64,000 bases of DNA, taken from CAWAMR01 sp963783095 (lineage in GTDB: Bacteria > Planctomycetota > Planctomycetia > Gemmatales > Gemmataceae). The notes under the pieces are model-generated. The model did not search any database and had not been told where the DNA came from. It saw nothing but the letters and a program-made list of their open reading frames with translations. Position numbers and translations under genes: made by a program. The stretch is taken from the NCBI GenBank assembly GCA_963783095.1, contig CAWAMR010000007.1, forward strand, positions 124,001 through 188,000, read 5' to 3'. Of this stretch, positions 47,502-63,200 are shown piece by piece (within the stretch, counting starts at the first letter, position 1; each line of letters starts with the position of its first letter).

Positions 47502-49241
47502 CTACGGTATTGTAAAATCGATCAACGGCGGCGCAGCAGTCAACATCCCGGGTGGAACATTGTCCGCGTCGGGACTGGCACCGGTTGCGACGAACAATCG
47601 AAATTGAGCCACATTGAAAGACATGATCGCCCGCACCAGTTCCTGCCGGACTTCGAGCCATTGCTCGAAACTGTTGATGGTTTCGATCGGCAAGCCCGGT
47701 GCTTGTTTGATTCGCAGCATTTCCTCGCGGAAGCCTTCGTCGGCGCGCTGGAAGATTCGTCGAGTTGATTCCAGTTGCCGCGCCGCGGCTTGAGCCTGGC
47801 TTAAGGCCTCACTCACCTGGTCGCGAATCTCGTTTCGGGTTCGGTTCAAGTCATCGATGGATTGCCCCAGAACGCTACTCGCCCGTCGCCGCATCGCAAT
47901 ATTTCCCGTTGCCAGATTTTGCAAGGTCCAGGTGGCGAAGACGTCGATGTCGGTTCTCCCCAGGAATGCCTGGGGGTTCTCGGCAACCAGGTTGCTTCCT
48001 CCCGCGAATTCGCCATAGCTGAGTCCGATGGAAAGCGTCGGCAGAAAGGGTCGAACTCGCTCCTGACGAACCCGCGTCCGCGCTTCGAGTACCGCCGCAG
48101 TCTGGGCGACAATCTCCGGTCGGGTGTCCAATGCCAGGTTCAGGAGCCGTTCCAATTCCTGGTTCTGGTCAATCAACTGAATCGTTGGAACTTTCCCACC
48201 TGGAGTGCGGAGCCGAACCAAGGGATCGAGACTGAGCAACTCCGCCAGGCGCGCTGAGGCGACTTCAAGTTCTCCCTCGAGACCTTCGATATCCCTACGG
48301 AGAAACTCGTTTCGCGATTTTGCCCGCTGAGCATCGCCTTCCCGACCCTGTCCTGCCTTGGCATAGGCAACGGCGAGCCGAACGATTTCCGCGAGCTCCG
48401 TTTCCCCGCTCCGGGCCACTTCCAGTTGAGCTTCCACGCTCAAGAGATTCAAATAGGCTTCGGCAACATCGCGGAGAACGCGATTTTGAACCGCCCCCGC
48501 GAGCGCTCTTCGAGTGGTAACCTGTTGTAGCGTCGCGAGAGGTTCGAAGTAGGCATCTCCCAGATGCGCAAAAATCCGGAAGCCTGGATAGGCAACCGAT
48601 TCCGCCGCAACGGTCCGGGCACCGAAACCAAAGTAGAAACTCGAACTGTTCACGTCCAAAATCTGTCCGGAGGATCGCTGCAAATCGCCAAAGTGAGCGT
48701 GGTAGTTGCCGCCGACGGTCAGGCTGGGCAGCAGCATCACCCGGGCACTCAGCTGCAGAGCGATCGCCTCGGTGATGCGCTCGCGAGCGAGGTTGATGGT
48801 CGGGTTGTCGACACCTCCGAGCCGCAATGCAGTGGCCAGATCGATCGGTTTTTCGTCCTGTGGCGCGGGAACCGAGGGCGTTTGCAGTCCCGACTTCTTC
48901 ACCTCTTGTTTTTCGCCAAACGCAGTCCGTTTGAACGATGAAACCTGTTCCGCGCCTTCAACATCTTCCTTTTCGACATGCTTGGAAGGTTCGGGCTCAG
49001 TCGCGGAAACCTGGACGATGTCCGTAGAATCCAGTGCGTCCGATGCCTGCGCTGCATCTGACGAGTTTGGCTTCATCAGCGCCGTGGGGAGCGCAACCGG
49101 AATATCTTCGGAAGGCGTTGGAGACAGGATGGAACACCCGGCCATCGCCAACGACAGGATTCCAGCAGCCCCAGCTCGATACCATGTCCTCCACCGCCAA
49201 GGAGCGCATCTCTTTATGAAAGAGAGTGACTTCGCGTTCAT
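47502..49241 (-). CDS. TolC-family outer-membrane efflux lipoprotein (first)
   Basis: 579 aa from the ATG at 49241, intact. Lipoprotein signal AAGILSLAMAGCSILS. Two outer-membrane efflux domains: AIALQLSARVMLLPSLTVGG, then TRPEIVAQTAAVLEARTRVR and VRPFLPTLSIGLSYGEFAGG, with heptad-like helices in between (LAVAYAKAGQGREGDAQRAK). It would form a trimeric outer-membrane channel. Paralogous to the gene at 49377; the RND partner is only a remnant. Confidence 0.85.
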   Translation of the reverse strand: MNAKSLSFIKRCAPWRWRTWYRAGAAGILSLAMAGCSILSPTPSEDIPVALPTALMKPNSSDAAQASDALDSTDIVQVSATEPEPSKHVEKEDVEGAEQVSSFKRTAFGEKQEVKKSGLQTPSVPAPQDEKPIDLATALRLGGVDNPTINLARERITEAIALQLSARVMLLPSLTVGGNYHAHFGDLQRSSGQILDVNSSSFYFGFGARTVAAESVAYPGFRIFAHLGDAYFEPLATLQQVTTRRALAGAVQNRVLRDVAEAYLNLLSVEAQLEVARSGETELAEIVRLAVAYAKAGQGREGDAQRAKSRNEFLRRDIEGLEGELEVASARLAELLSLDPLVRLRTPGGKVPTIQLIDQNQELERLLNLALDTRPEIVAQTAAVLEARTRVRQERVRPFLPTLSIGLSYGEFAGGSNLVAENPQAFLGRTDIDVFATWTLQNLATGNIAMRRRASSVLGQSIDDLNRTRNEIRDQVSEALSQAQAAARQLESTRRIFQRADEGFREEMLRIKQAPGLPIETINSFEQWLEVRQELVRAIMSFNVAQFRLFVATGASPDADNVPPGMLTAAPPLIDFTIP

Positions 49242-49376
49242 TCTCGAATCCCTGTGACGAGTGCGTGGTGGCAAATCCTCATCATTCGCGGCGCGCACCC
49301 AAACAAACCTACTAGAAGACGGACTTTATCATTGGTTCGCCGGAATGCATCAACAGGCTGTTTTCGGCGTCGGTTC

Positions 49377-51029
49377 TTATGGGTTGGGCATCAAAGGCAT
49401 CCTTGGACCGGATTCCGCCGGTTTTTTGGGAGCCGGGACGAGATCGGATGGAACCGCGCGGGCCAGCGCATCTCTGGGCGGCTTACCCAGAGCAACAAAG
49501 AGCTGGAACTGCGATCGGTTGTAATCCATGATGCTATCGAGGTACTCGTTCCGGGACCGGGTCAGGAGCCTCAAGCTGTCGATAAGCTCGATGGGCAAGC
49601 CCGCCCCGTTTTTGATTCGCAGGGAGTCTTCCTTGAGAGCGTTCTTGCTCGCCTCGACTGCCTTGGCAAGAGTATCGATCTGCAAATATCGCGCATGAAC
49701 CTGGGCATGGAATTCCGCAACGTCGGTGCGGACCCGATTGAGCGTTTCCAATCGTCGCCAGTTCGCCTGGCGCGTTCGGCTGTCCGCCGCCCGGATCATG
49801 GCAAGGTTGCCGATGCCTAGATTCTGGGCCGTCCAGTAAACGACCACGTCGAGGTCGTTGCGCCCGTTGAAGTTGCCGAAACTGGGCCCGGTCTGGGGCT
49901 TGCCATCCGACCCGATGAACCCCTGAGTGATGAGATTGCTGCCGCCGCCAAACCCGTCGACGCTATAGCCCAGAATGAGATTCGGCGAAAATGGAAGCAA
50001 TCGGGCGCTCGACAGAGCGTAAAGTGCTTGTTGAATCTCCGCTCGGCGTTCGGCCAATTCGGGTCGCTGAAGCAAGGCAATCGTTATCAGCTGCGGCAGG
50101 GGAATTGGGTCGGGAACAATAGGGACCGGAACAGCCCAGCCGTCGACCGGTTTGAGCCGGATGGAGGGGTCGAGACTCAGGATTTGGCACATGCGCGCGG
50201 AGGCCGTCAATGTATCCTGATCGGCCTGGATCATATTCAAATCTTCTCTTTGAAGCTGGACAGCGGCACGATCGGCATCAGCTTTACGTCCTTGACCGGC
50301 GGCGACATAAGCCTGGGTTAAACGGGCAACCTCGGCCGCGTTTTCGCGGTTCTCCCTGGCAATCGCTCGCCTGGAATCCGCTCGCAGCAATTCGCTGTAA
50401 GCCAGAGCGACGCGCAGGAGGATGTCGTTTTCGGCGGTTCGGCTCGCCGCAACGCTGCGGACTTCATTTTGCCTCGACTGGAGAAATCCGAACCATGCGG
50501 TGCCAACGTTGAGATTGTAATAGAGGCCGGGAATGTTGACGGTGCCCGCCGCGATGGCGTTGACACCCATTCCAAAAGTCGCGGCACTTCGATTGACTTC
50601 GAGGATGTTACCGTTGGACTGTTGTAATACACCCTTGTGGGCATCGATGCTGCCGCCGACGTTGAGATTGGGCAAGGCTTGCGCAGCGGCCAGCATCCGT
50701 TCGGCCGCGGCCTGGGTCACCAGTTCGCGGGCCAACATCAATTCCGGGTTTTGGATGCCGGCCAGACGAAGCGCTGTCCCCAGATCGATCGGCATTTCAC
50801 CGGGTTTGAGGATGGTTCCCGGCGGGGGCGGCGGGTAGCCTTTGCCTAAGGCCGGCATCCCCAATTTATTCGAGGGATCAGTCTTCATCGGAGGATCGAG
50901 CAACTCCAGGGCCGGTCGAGACGACACCCGAGGCGGCAACAATGGAGGTTGCTGCGCGAGGGCGGCGAACGAGACAAATAAAGTGAACACGCACGCCGCC
51001 AGGCGGCGAGTGCAATGTAAAGAATTCAT
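49377..51029 (-). CDS. TolC-family outer-membrane efflux protein (second)
   Basis: 550 aa from the ATG at 51029 with AAGGAGG upstream, intact. Signal peptide LAACVFTLFVSFAALAQQ, Pro-rich linker, two efflux domains (LRLAGIQNPELMLARELVTQ, LPNLNVGGSIDA; ALLQRPELAERRAEIQQAL, LPFSPNLILGYSVDGFGGGS) with a long helical hairpin (AYVAAGQGRKADADRAAVQL). Same architecture as the 47502 gene, so a local duplication is likely. No membrane-fusion protein is seen nearby. Confidence 0.87.
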   Translation of the reverse strand: MNSLHCTRRLAACVFTLFVSFAALAQQPPLLPPRVSSRPALELLDPPMKTDPSNKLGMPALGKGYPPPPPGTILKPGEMPIDLGTALRLAGIQNPELMLARELVTQAAAERMLAAAQALPNLNVGGSIDAHKGVLQQSNGNILEVNRSAATFGMGVNAIAAGTVNIPGLYYNLNVGTAWFGFLQSRQNEVRSVAASRTAENDILLRVALAYSELLRADSRRAIARENRENAAEVARLTQAYVAAGQGRKADADRAAVQLQREDLNMIQADQDTLTASARMCQILSLDPSIRLKPVDGWAVPVPIVPDPIPLPQLITIALLQRPELAERRAEIQQALYALSSARLLPFSPNLILGYSVDGFGGGSNLITQGFIGSDGKPQTGPSFGNFNGRNDLDVVVYWTAQNLGIGNLAMIRAADSRTRQANWRRLETLNRVRTDVAEFHAQVHARYLQIDTLAKAVEASKNALKEDSLRIKNGAGLPIELIDSLRLLTRSRNEYLDSIMDYNRSQFQLFVALGKPPRDALARAVPSDLVPAPKKPAESGPRMPLMPNP

Positions 51030-51353
51030 CACGGTCCTCCTTGACACACTTTGGGCGCAATCTGATTGATCTGGTCATCCGTCTCGATGGTCCCATTAAA
51101 CTAATCGGATTTTGCCGTTCGCCAACATCAGCCGATCTTGCTGATTCTCACGGATTTACCGATTGTGAGGGGAAATCAAGGAACCCAGACAGATTTTGTG
51201 TGGAAAAACCTGAAGTTGTTTCACTCGACGGTGCCGCTGCGGGGAGAGGCATTTCAACGCCGTCATGCCGATTCGGTGTTGCTGGCTCATCGAGCATTTC
51301 GCACTGTCCTCAAGACGAAGCGGCTTGTATGTTCAACTCGCTTGCGGCATCAG

Positions 51354-51450
51354 CTAGACCACCGAAAATACCACGATCCACACGGCGTCGACGAAATGCC
51401 AGAACCAGGAAATGAGCACCACACTTCCGTGGTTCTTCAGCGACGATCGA
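51354..51450 (-). pseudogene. C-terminal remnant of cytochrome c oxidase subunit III
   Basis: Minus-strand reading NHGSVVLISWFWHFVDAVW then IVVFSVV and stop at 51354 matches the last helix of subunit III (usual form YWHFVDxVWxxxF). Only ~25-30 residues are recognisable; further upstream the sequence is not subunit III in any frame. The rest of 51030-51592 shows nothing else I can support. Confidence 0.55.
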
Positions 51451-51592
51451 TGTGCCTCTGTGCCGCCATTATTGTCATTGTTGATTCGACGCGAATTTCC
51501 TGTGAGACAGTACATACCACATTCCGAGCAAGAAATACCGCTTGCGCGGGCAAACGGCCCCGCTCAAGTTTGCCATACTTGGTTCGACGCCT

Positions 51593-52309
51593 TCAAGAAT
51601 CGTGGGCGAACTCATCGAAATCGTTTTCCGTTGAGTCGCTCGAGAAGCGAACGATCAGTTCCAGCACCAACAGACGCAGTACCCGAGCGGTAAGAGTAGG
51701 CGATGTGCCGACTGAATCCAATTGCGAACTGGCGCTCAGGTAAAGTTGTTCAAGATCCTTTGCACGCAACCCCGCTTGCCGCGCCTCCTTTTGAAGCGCA
51801 TCGAGTCTCTGAATAAACTCGGCACCCAGCTTCTCAGTGAAATATTGGCTGAGGTCCAGCAGCATTTGCGTTATTGGGCTGTAGCCGACTGCGGCGGAGT
51901 TCTGGCGCTTGCGAACAGTCTTTGCACGAAGCAGCGCCGCACGCACGCTCCGAGCGAGATTGACGTTGGTAAGGTTAACCTTGTCGAAGTAATCATCGGC
52001 ACCCGCTCGAACCAGTTGGGCCGCTACTTCCGACGTTGCGACGCCTGAGATGCAGATGATCGGAATCACCGGGTCCAACTGCCGGAGATGCTTTACCAAT
52101 TGCAGGCCATTGCCTTGTGCAAGCTGAAAATCAACGACCACCATGTCGAACTTGCCCGCGCGAAAGGCCGCCATCGCCTGGTCTTCACTTGTCACCGCCG
52201 TAGTCTCGAACTGGAATTCTTTCATTGATTTCAGGTGGTGTAAGAGCACGCGCTGCTGCATCGGGTCGTCTTCAACATGCAATAAGCGCTCATTGGTCAA
52301 TGTGGACAT
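51593..52309 (-). CDS. Response regulator (receiver plus helical C-terminus)
   Basis: 238 aa, intact. RLLHVEDDPMQQRVLLHHL carries the acidic pair, MVVVDFQLAQGNGLQLVKHL the phospho-accepting Asp, ICISGVATSEV the Thr/Ser switch, and ADDYFDKVNLT the Lys. The C-terminal ~110 residues (from LRAKTVRKRQNS) are helical and match no output domain I know. It follows the CpaE-like gene after 14 bases on the same strand, so it may be the pilus system's regulator. Confidence 0.83.
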   Translation of the reverse strand: MSTLTNERLLHVEDDPMQQRVLLHHLKSMKEFQFETTAVTSEDQAMAAFRAGKFDMVVVDFQLAQGNGLQLVKHLRQLDPVIPIICISGVATSEVAAQLVRAGADDYFDKVNLTNVNLARSVRAALLRAKTVRKRQNSAAVGYSPITQMLLDLSQYFTEKLGAEFIQRLDALQKEARQAGLRAKDLEQLYLSASSQLDSVGTSPTLTARVLRLLVLELIVRFSSDSTENDFDEFAHDS

Positions 52310-52323
52310 GATGTGGTGCCTCG

Positions 52324-53502
52324 TTATTTCGCAAAGGCGTGAAAAAAGCGGTGCATCAGGCTCTTACCCGCCGCCGGGCCGCTTTTTGCAGCGTCGTCGA
52401 GCATGCAGTTCACTAACCCGTCAATTGCTGCCAATACGCGCAGAGCGCGGGTCAATCTGGCGCAGGAGTTTTCCTTCATTCGCCGCTGCCAGTACTGCAA
52501 GCCGGTCATCCGGTATCGTGTGAATCTTCGGCACCCCGAGCACTCGCTGCAGATCGCGCACACTCAGTCCCTCAACAGCTGGGTTATAACGGTTCATCAC
52601 GACCTGGTAGTTCCCGGCTCTCGATTTCTGTGCGTCGAGGATTAATTTCAGCGTGCGAACGGAAGTGATGCTCTGTTCCCCCACGAGGATCACTTGGGTT
52701 GCGTTACTGAGCACATCAAACTGAAAATCATCGTAAGTACAGGGCACGTCCAAGACGACGACGTTGGCAATGGCACGGACGTAGTCCAGTACGCGCAGGC
52801 GCCGTCCACGGTGATCGATCCGCCGCCATGCACCATGTTCCCGCTGGCCGCCAGGATTCGCAGGTGGTCGGAAATGGACACAAGGGAGCTCTTGACCAAT
52901 TCTGCGTCCAGGTGTTCTTCATCCGCCAGTATTCCCTCAAGTGTGCGAGGAGTTTCGATGCCAAGATTAATTGCCACGACACCCATCTGCGACGCCAGTT
53001 CGATGAGGACGGTTTGCCGTTGGCGCAGCGTGGCGATTTCGTAGGCGGCATTCGTCGCGATGGTGGTGGTGCCGCACCCTGCGACCGAACCGGTAAACGC
53101 CACGACGCGACAGTCCTGCTCTGCGGGCCGATAAGAGATCGCGATGGAATTCAGTGCCGAGCGAAGATCCAAAGATTGGATGGGTGCAGCAACTACCTGC
53201 ACTGCTCCGGAGCGGTTCGCCAGTATCAGGTTCTCTGCCTGTTGGCTTCCGCCCACCAGTGCCAGGATCGGCCAATTGCGAAAAGCCTTCGCGAGTTTGA
53301 CCAGTACCACTGCGTCGGCAGGCGAGTCGAAGCCCACTACGAACAGTCGTTTCTGAATCTTCTCGTCAGACAACGCTTGGACGACTGAATCGGCATTCCC
53401 GTAGTCCGCCTCTACCGTCGCCGACGCTTGCGCCAGCTCCTGACGCAGGCCAGACAGCCGTTGTTCGGTGACGCCGATTACGATAACCGGAAACGGGAAC
53501 AT
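52324..53502 (-). CDS. cpaE: CpaE/TadZ-like pilus-assembly ATPase (two frameshifts)
   Basis: About 393 codons. The N-terminal receiver-like domain (FPVIVIGVTEQRLSGLRQEL, LFVVGFDSPADAVVLVKLA) is followed by a MinD/ParA-like NTPase: VVAFTGSVAGCGTTTIATN is a deviant Walker A whose usual Lys position is Gly-Cys-Gly, and VVNLGIE-like strands follow. After frame changes near 52790 and 52450 it continues VLDVPCTYDDFQFDVL, QVVMNRYNPAVEGLSVRDL and ends KSLMHRFFHAFAK. CpaE/TadZ helps place the Tad secretion machine at the pole. Divergent from cpaF at 53744. Confidence 0.78.
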
Positions 53503-53743
53503 AGTTGATCTCGAGCACAAAAAGTCTCTCGCCCAGACTGGAGGGCAAGAGAATTAGGAAACGGCAAACGGCGTGCCAGTTCGTCGGAACGGAAGACAAC
53601 GTTAACGCGGGTCCACACTTGTCGCGCTGCAATCGATCTGTTCTGACTGCCGCCGGTATGCCGTTTGCTTCCGGATGGAATCGCTGTGAAACAGAACGTA
53701 CGTACGCCCTTGTCAACATTCCGGAACGGAAGAGAGCGGCGAT

Positions 53744-55205
<1,462 letters not shown>

Positions 55206-55214
55206 CCATCATCG

Positions 55215-55353
55215 CAAGAATTGCTTTTCGAACCTGGCCAAGCCTTTTACGCCGATAGCCTTGGTCCAGAAGGTACGTGAAGTGCTCGACCGATCGTTAT
55301 TCACACCGCGAGAAGCCTTTAAATCCAGTGGAGTTAGCTGTGAAAGTGCGTAA
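55215..55353 (+). pseudogene. C-terminal remnant of a receiver domain
   Basis: The frame ending at 55353 contains LAKPFTPIALVQKVREVLD, the Lys-Pro strand and last helix of a response-regulator receiver (as in hybrid kinases). Nothing of the rest of the domain is found between the cpaF stop at 55205 and this point, so only ~30 residues survive. Confidence 0.5.
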
Positions 55354-55419
55354 AGTGTTGAACGCGCCTTCGAGTAAGGTACGGCTTTCTTCCGGCCGAA
55401 CGTGGTACTTGGGCAAACT

Positions 55420-55997
55420 ATGAAAACGCTTGCATGTATTTGGATGCTGGCAGTGGCCGTGGGTTTCTACGTTTTGCTGGAATATGGAAGCACGCCCGGC
55501 GACGCCGGCCGGCCCGTTTCCGCCTGGCCCGCCGAAAGTCGGTTGATTCGCGATCCGGGCAGGGCGAATCTCGTCGTGGCGATCCATCCACACTGTCCAT
55601 GCAGCGGGGCGACGATCGACGCGCTGGCCGACCTCATGACCCGCTGCCAGGGACTGGCAACGGCACAGGTCTTGTTTTACAGGCCGGCCGATTTTCCGGA
55701 AGGTTGGGAGAGGACGGATCTTTGGTGTCGTGCGGCCCGTATCCCAGGAGTAAGAGCCGTCTGTGACGAGGGCGGAATCGAGGCCAATCGCTTCGGTGCC
55801 ATGACATCGGGTCATGTGGTGCTGTATTCCGCGGAAGGGGCGTTGCTTTTCAACGGTGGCATCACCGTTTCGCGTGGCCACCATGGCGACAATCCCGGTT
55901 TCGATTCGCTAATCGCATGTTTGACCCAAGGCAATCCAGACCGCTCGCCGTCACCCGTATTTGGGTGCCCTTTGCAGAGTTGCAAAGGAGCTCAACG

Positions 55998-56001
<4 letters not shown>
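55420..56001 (+). CDS. RedB-like membrane-anchored thioredoxin-fold protein
   Basis: 193 aa from the ATG at 55420. TLACIWMLAVAVGFYVLLEY is an N-terminal anchor. The rest resembles the RedB family common in planctomycetes: VAIHPHCPCSGATIDALADL (CPCS in the thioredoxin CxxC place), RAVCDEGGIEANRFGAMTSG and ALLFNGGITVSRGHHGDNPG with a final PVFGCPL. The stop overlaps the start of the histidine kinase gene (TGA within ATGA), so the two are translated together. A redox-linked sensor partner is a plausible inference. Confidence 0.72.
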
Positions 56002-58673
<2,672 letters not shown>

Positions 58674-58761
58674 TGCGAAAGTGTCCTGCCTGGCGACAAA
58701 ATGGTGGGTAAGTCCCGCACGAATGGTTCGCGAAACCGGGGGTTCACTTTCCTGCGCAGGC

Positions 58762-59863
58762 TTAGTTGGGAGAGAGATCACGGAACCTCTGGTGTGAAAA
58801 GCTCATCGATCGGATGGTCCCCGCGGAGAAGTCCGTCCTTGAACAATTGCAGAAATGCTTTCGACGACTCGCGGGTCGAATTTGGTGCCGCCCAAGCGCT
58901 CGATCTCGGCCACGGCGTCGCTGAGCGGCCAGGGTTTCTTGTAGGGCCGTCGGTGCGTCAACGCATCGAACACGTCGGCCACGGTAACGATTCGGCCCGC
59001 GAGAGGAATGTCTGTCGCCCCGGAGGCCGAGCGGGTAGCCGCCGCCGTCCCAGCACTCGTGGTGGGTCAGGGCGATCTCCTCGGCCAGTTGGAGGAGCGG
59101 CGATTGGCTCCCCGAGAGAATGTGGCCCCCAATGTCGGTGTGGGTGGTCATGACGCGGAACTCGTCGGGCGTCAGCTTGCAGGGCTTCAGAAGGATGGCG
59201 TCGGCAATTCCGATCTTGCCTACGTCATGCAGGGGGGACGCCAGCCGGACCAGTTGCACCATCTCGTCGGGAAGTCCAAGGGCCAGAGCCAGCAGTGCCG
59301 AGACACGGCCCACGCGCTGCGTGTGCTGGCCGGTGTCATCGTCGCGAAATTCGGCGGCCAGGGACAACCGTTGCAGAATCTCGATCCGAGCCCCTTCCAG
59401 GTCGCGCGTACGCTCTTGCACCTTGACCTCCAAGACCTGATTCTGGTCCTGCAATCGCAGGTGGAGGAAGCGGGTTTCCAGCAGGTTTTTCATCCGCAGC
59501 ATGACTTCCGTCAGGTCAAACGGCTTCGCCAAGAAATCCTTGGCCCCATAAAGCAAGAGCTTGTTGTTTCATCAACGGCATTTGATCGGCCGTCAACACC
59601 AGGATGGGGAAGATAGGTGTCCTTGCCGACGACATCCCGCAACTGTTCCATGACCTCGAATCCGGTCAGGCCGGGCATATTCAGATCCAGAAGCAGGATG
59701 TCGGGTTGGAACTCGGCGAAGATCGACAGTACCGCATGAGGGTCCGTAGTAGACCGCAGAACGTGAAACCCGCCTGCTGCAACGTTCTCTCCAGCAGCAG
59801 AATGTTCGCCGGTTGGTCGTCGACAATCAGCACCCGACCGCTTTGAATGGTTCTTTCTCCCAT
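58762..59863 (-). CDS. HD-GYP response regulator (probable c-di-GMP phosphodiesterase), frameshifted
   Basis: About 365 codons. Receiver: SGRVLIVDDQPANILLLERT and DILLLDLNMPGLTGFEVMEQ. A coiled linker (VQERTRDLEGARIEILQRLS) leads to HD-GYP: EFRDDDTGQHTQRVG, LASPLHDVGKIGIADAILLK and LTHHECWDGGGYPLGLRGD; the later conserved block is scrambled by frame changes near 59000. Others lie near 59790 and 59610-59560. Last gene of a minus-strand operon after the sensor kinase and receiver (three-base gap). It probably lowers c-di-GMP when phosphorylated. Confidence 0.8.
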
Positions 59864-59866
59864 GTC

Positions 59867-60293
59867 TCAATGCTCCACTTTGTTCAACGTCTCATCCAGG
59901 ATCTGAAGAAACTCTTTCACGTCGAGCGGCTTGACCAGGTAGCGGATCGCCCCAGCGGCGAGGAGACGTTCGACCTGGTGCGGGGTGGCATCGGCACTGA
60001 GGATGACGACCGGAATGTCGCGCGTGGCGGGGTCGTCGCGCAATTGACGCAAAACTTCGTCGCCCTGGATATCCGGGAGATGAAGGTCCAGGAAGATCAC
60101 GTCGGGGCGGTGCTGACGGGCCAGGTCGATGCCCAGCCGTCCCTTGCGTGGCGGAGAGCAGACGCACCCCCGGACGAAGCTTGAGAATTCGCTCGATCAG
60201 CCGGAAGTTGGCGGGGTTGTCCTCGACGCACAGCACCGTTCCGGTCGTGACCGACGTTTCCTCGGGATCCGCAACCGTTGTCCCGATTGTCAC
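59867..60293 (-). CDS. Single-domain response regulator (one frameshift)
   Basis: About 142 codons. TGTVLCVEDNPANFRLIERI has the acidic pair; after a shift near 60145 comes RPDVIFLDLHLPDIQGDEVL (phospho-Asp), IPVVILSADATPHQVER (switch) and GAIRYLVKPLDVKEFLQIL (Lys-Pro). It overlaps the end of the kinase gene (start 60293, kinase stop 60290) and is three bases before the HD-GYP gene. Probably relays phosphate from the neighbouring kinase. Confidence 0.83.
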
Positions 60294-63200
60294 CTTTCGG
60301 TTCGCCCGTCATTGTCGATCCGGGGCAACTCGATCCAGAACGTGCTCCCCTTGCCGAGCATACTCTCCACGCCCATTTTCCCTTGCATCGCCTCCACCAG
60401 TCCCTTGGACAGCGTCAGCCCAAGCCCGGTGCCCTCCACCCCCTTTTGCTCGGCCTCCAGGCGGTCGAACGGGGCGAACAGCCGGTGCATTTTTTCCGGG
60501 GCGATGCCGGGGCCGGTGTCCGTCACGCTGATCCGCACATCGTACCCGCTGCCTCCGCGCAGAAATGGCGACCGTGCCCCCCTTCCGGTTGTACTTGATG
60601 GCGTTGGACAGCAGGTTCAACAGGACCTGCTTGAGCCGCTGGAGGTCGGCGCGCACGGCACGGTCACAGATCCCGGGTTGCGGCGGCAGGAGTCGCACGC
60701 CGGCCTGGTCGGCCAGGGGCTGGATCATCCCCAGCACTTCTCCCACCACCTCGCCCAAATCCACTTCCTCCGGGGAAACCATTCCCGTCCCCCCGGCCTC
60801 GATGCGGGCGATGTCGAGGACCTCGTTAATCAGGGCCAGCAAGTGCCGGCCTCCCTTGACGATCTGCTCGATGCTTTCGCGCTGCGGGTCACTCAGGGCG
60901 TCCATTTCCAGCAGTTGGCCGAAGCCCAGGATGACGTTCAGAGGGGTGCGCAGTTCGTGACTCATGCGCGAGAAGAACTCGCTCTTGGCCCGGTTGGCGG
61001 CTTCGGCGGCCTCCTTGGCCAGGGCCAACTGGGCCGTGCGTACTTCGACGCGCCGTTCCAATTCCGTCGTGGGTCTTCTGCAATTCCCGCTCGGACCGCT
61101 TGCGCTCGGTGATGTCGGTCAATCGAGCACCACGGCACCCAGCTTGCTTCCCCGATCGTCATAAACGGCCCGGCCGCTTGCCAGTGACGGTGTGTGCCGT
61201 TGCCTCTTTTCGGGGCGATCACCATTTCCGACGTTCTGGATGCGCTCGCCCCGAAGCGCTCGTTTGAGCGGTATCTCGTCCGCACCCATCGGGGTTCGGC
61301 CGTCCGAACGATAAAGGTCCATGAGCAGGGCCGAATTGGACAGGCATCGACGGGCAGTTCCACCGTGCCGTGAAATTCACGGATTGCCCGGTTCATGAGT
61401 GTCAGCTCGCCTTCGGCGTTGCAGGCCACGATGCCGTCCTGGACGTTATCCAGCAATGCCTTCAAGAATTCATTGGCGTCGCTCAATTCCGCGGTGCGCT
61501 GGGCGACGCGGGTTATCCAATACCTGGATTCGGCCTCTCGAAGCAATTCCTGAGTACACCGCAGCGCCTCGTCCGTCCGCATGCGCTCGATGAACTGACC
61601 GACCTGGCTGCCGACCGCCGCGATCATGGCGAGCAGCGGCCCATCGGGTTCCAGGATGTTTTCGTGGAAGAATTCCATGACCCCGAGCACCTCTTCCCCG
61701 TGAAGGATCGGGAAGGCAAAGGCGCCATGCAGGCCACAACGGGCGGCCTCCTCGGCCCGGGGAAAGTTGAGGTCGCCTTTCCCACGTCGCTCACCCAGTC
61801 GGGTTCGCGGCTCGCCCAGACGCGGCCCGGCAGCCCCGCACCGGGGCGGAAGAGTGGTCTTCCTGCTCAGGTCGGCAAAGGCGGCCACGGCGGCAGCCGG
61901 TTCGTGCCAGACTGCGACGCATCGCAATAAACCGGCCTTGGGGTCCATCTGCCACATTTGGCCGAGGCGCCAGCCGAGGTTCTCGCACATCGCTTGCAGG
62001 ATCTTCGGGATCGTTTCGTCCATGACCGCGGCTGTCGGCGATGATCCGTGTGCAGGCGTACTGCGCCGCCAGCCGCCGCTCCGCCCGCTTGCGTTCGGTG
62101 ATGTCGCGGAGGAAGGCCGTGAACACGGACCTTCCCGGCCGATTGTGGTAAACGCCAGTTCCGCCGGGAACTTCGTGCCGTCGCGCAGCACCGCCGTCAT
62201 TTCGAGGCGGTTCTCGATAAAGGAATTCTTTTCGGCGGTCGAGCACTGGGCGAGCCCCAGAATCTGGCTCTCGCCGTGCAGCGTAGGGACGATCAACTCG
62301 ACCAGGGGTTTGCCCATCGCCTCGGCGCGGGAGTACCCGAACGTCTTCTCCGCCGCCGGGTTGAACTCGGTCACTCGTTCCTGGTTGTCGAGAGTGATGA
62401 TGCAATCCGGGCGAGGATTCCAGGATGGCCTGACCTGCGGGCTTCGCTCTCCCGCAGGGCCTCCTCCGCTGCCTTTTGCACCGAGATGTCCCGCTGGATG
62501 ACGACCCAGTGCGAATACCGCCCGGTCTTGTCCGCGATGGGGACGATGTTCGACTCGGCCCAGAACGCCGACCCGTCCTTCCGGTGGGTGAGAAATTCCA
62601 GGCGGGCCGGCTTCCAGGCCGCCAGGGCCGTGCGGATGGTGTCGAGTCTGGGTGCGGTCGGTCTCCGAAATGTTCAGGACCTGGTCGGTTCTCCCGACGA
62701 CCTCGTCCGAGGTAATAGCCGGTCAGGCGGGTGTAGGCGTCGTTGACGAAGACGATGCGAGGGTTGAAGGGCTCCGCCGGATCGGCCTCGGCGATGAGGA
62801 CGGCGCCGGCGGCAGTTGGCGACGATCGATTCGAGCATGATGCAGGCGTTGTTCCACCATAAGACGCTGGTCGGCCTCGTGCGTACAGCTCGATCTCCGT
62901 CATCGCCGACGCGGCCAGATCGCCGAGGGTCGTCGACGTCGTCCGGAGTCCACTCCCTGGGGACGGTGTCGATCACCGCGAACGTCCCGAACGCGTGCCC
63001 CTCGGAGGTGACCAGAGGGATACCCAGGTAGGCCACGATCCGCAGTTCCTCGAACGGCCTGGTTGTCCTGGTACAGCGGGTCCGCGCGGGCGTCGTTGAT
63101 GACCAGCGGCGCGTTCAGGTCGACAATGTGCTTGCAGACGGAATGCGACAGCGGCATCTCGCGCCGGGACGCCCAAAGCTTCCGGCAATCCCACGCTGCT

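Noticed and set aside
51138..51743. 201-codon plus-strand frame
   Set aside because: Antisense to the COX3 remnant and the 3' end of the response regulator; basic, irregular composition.
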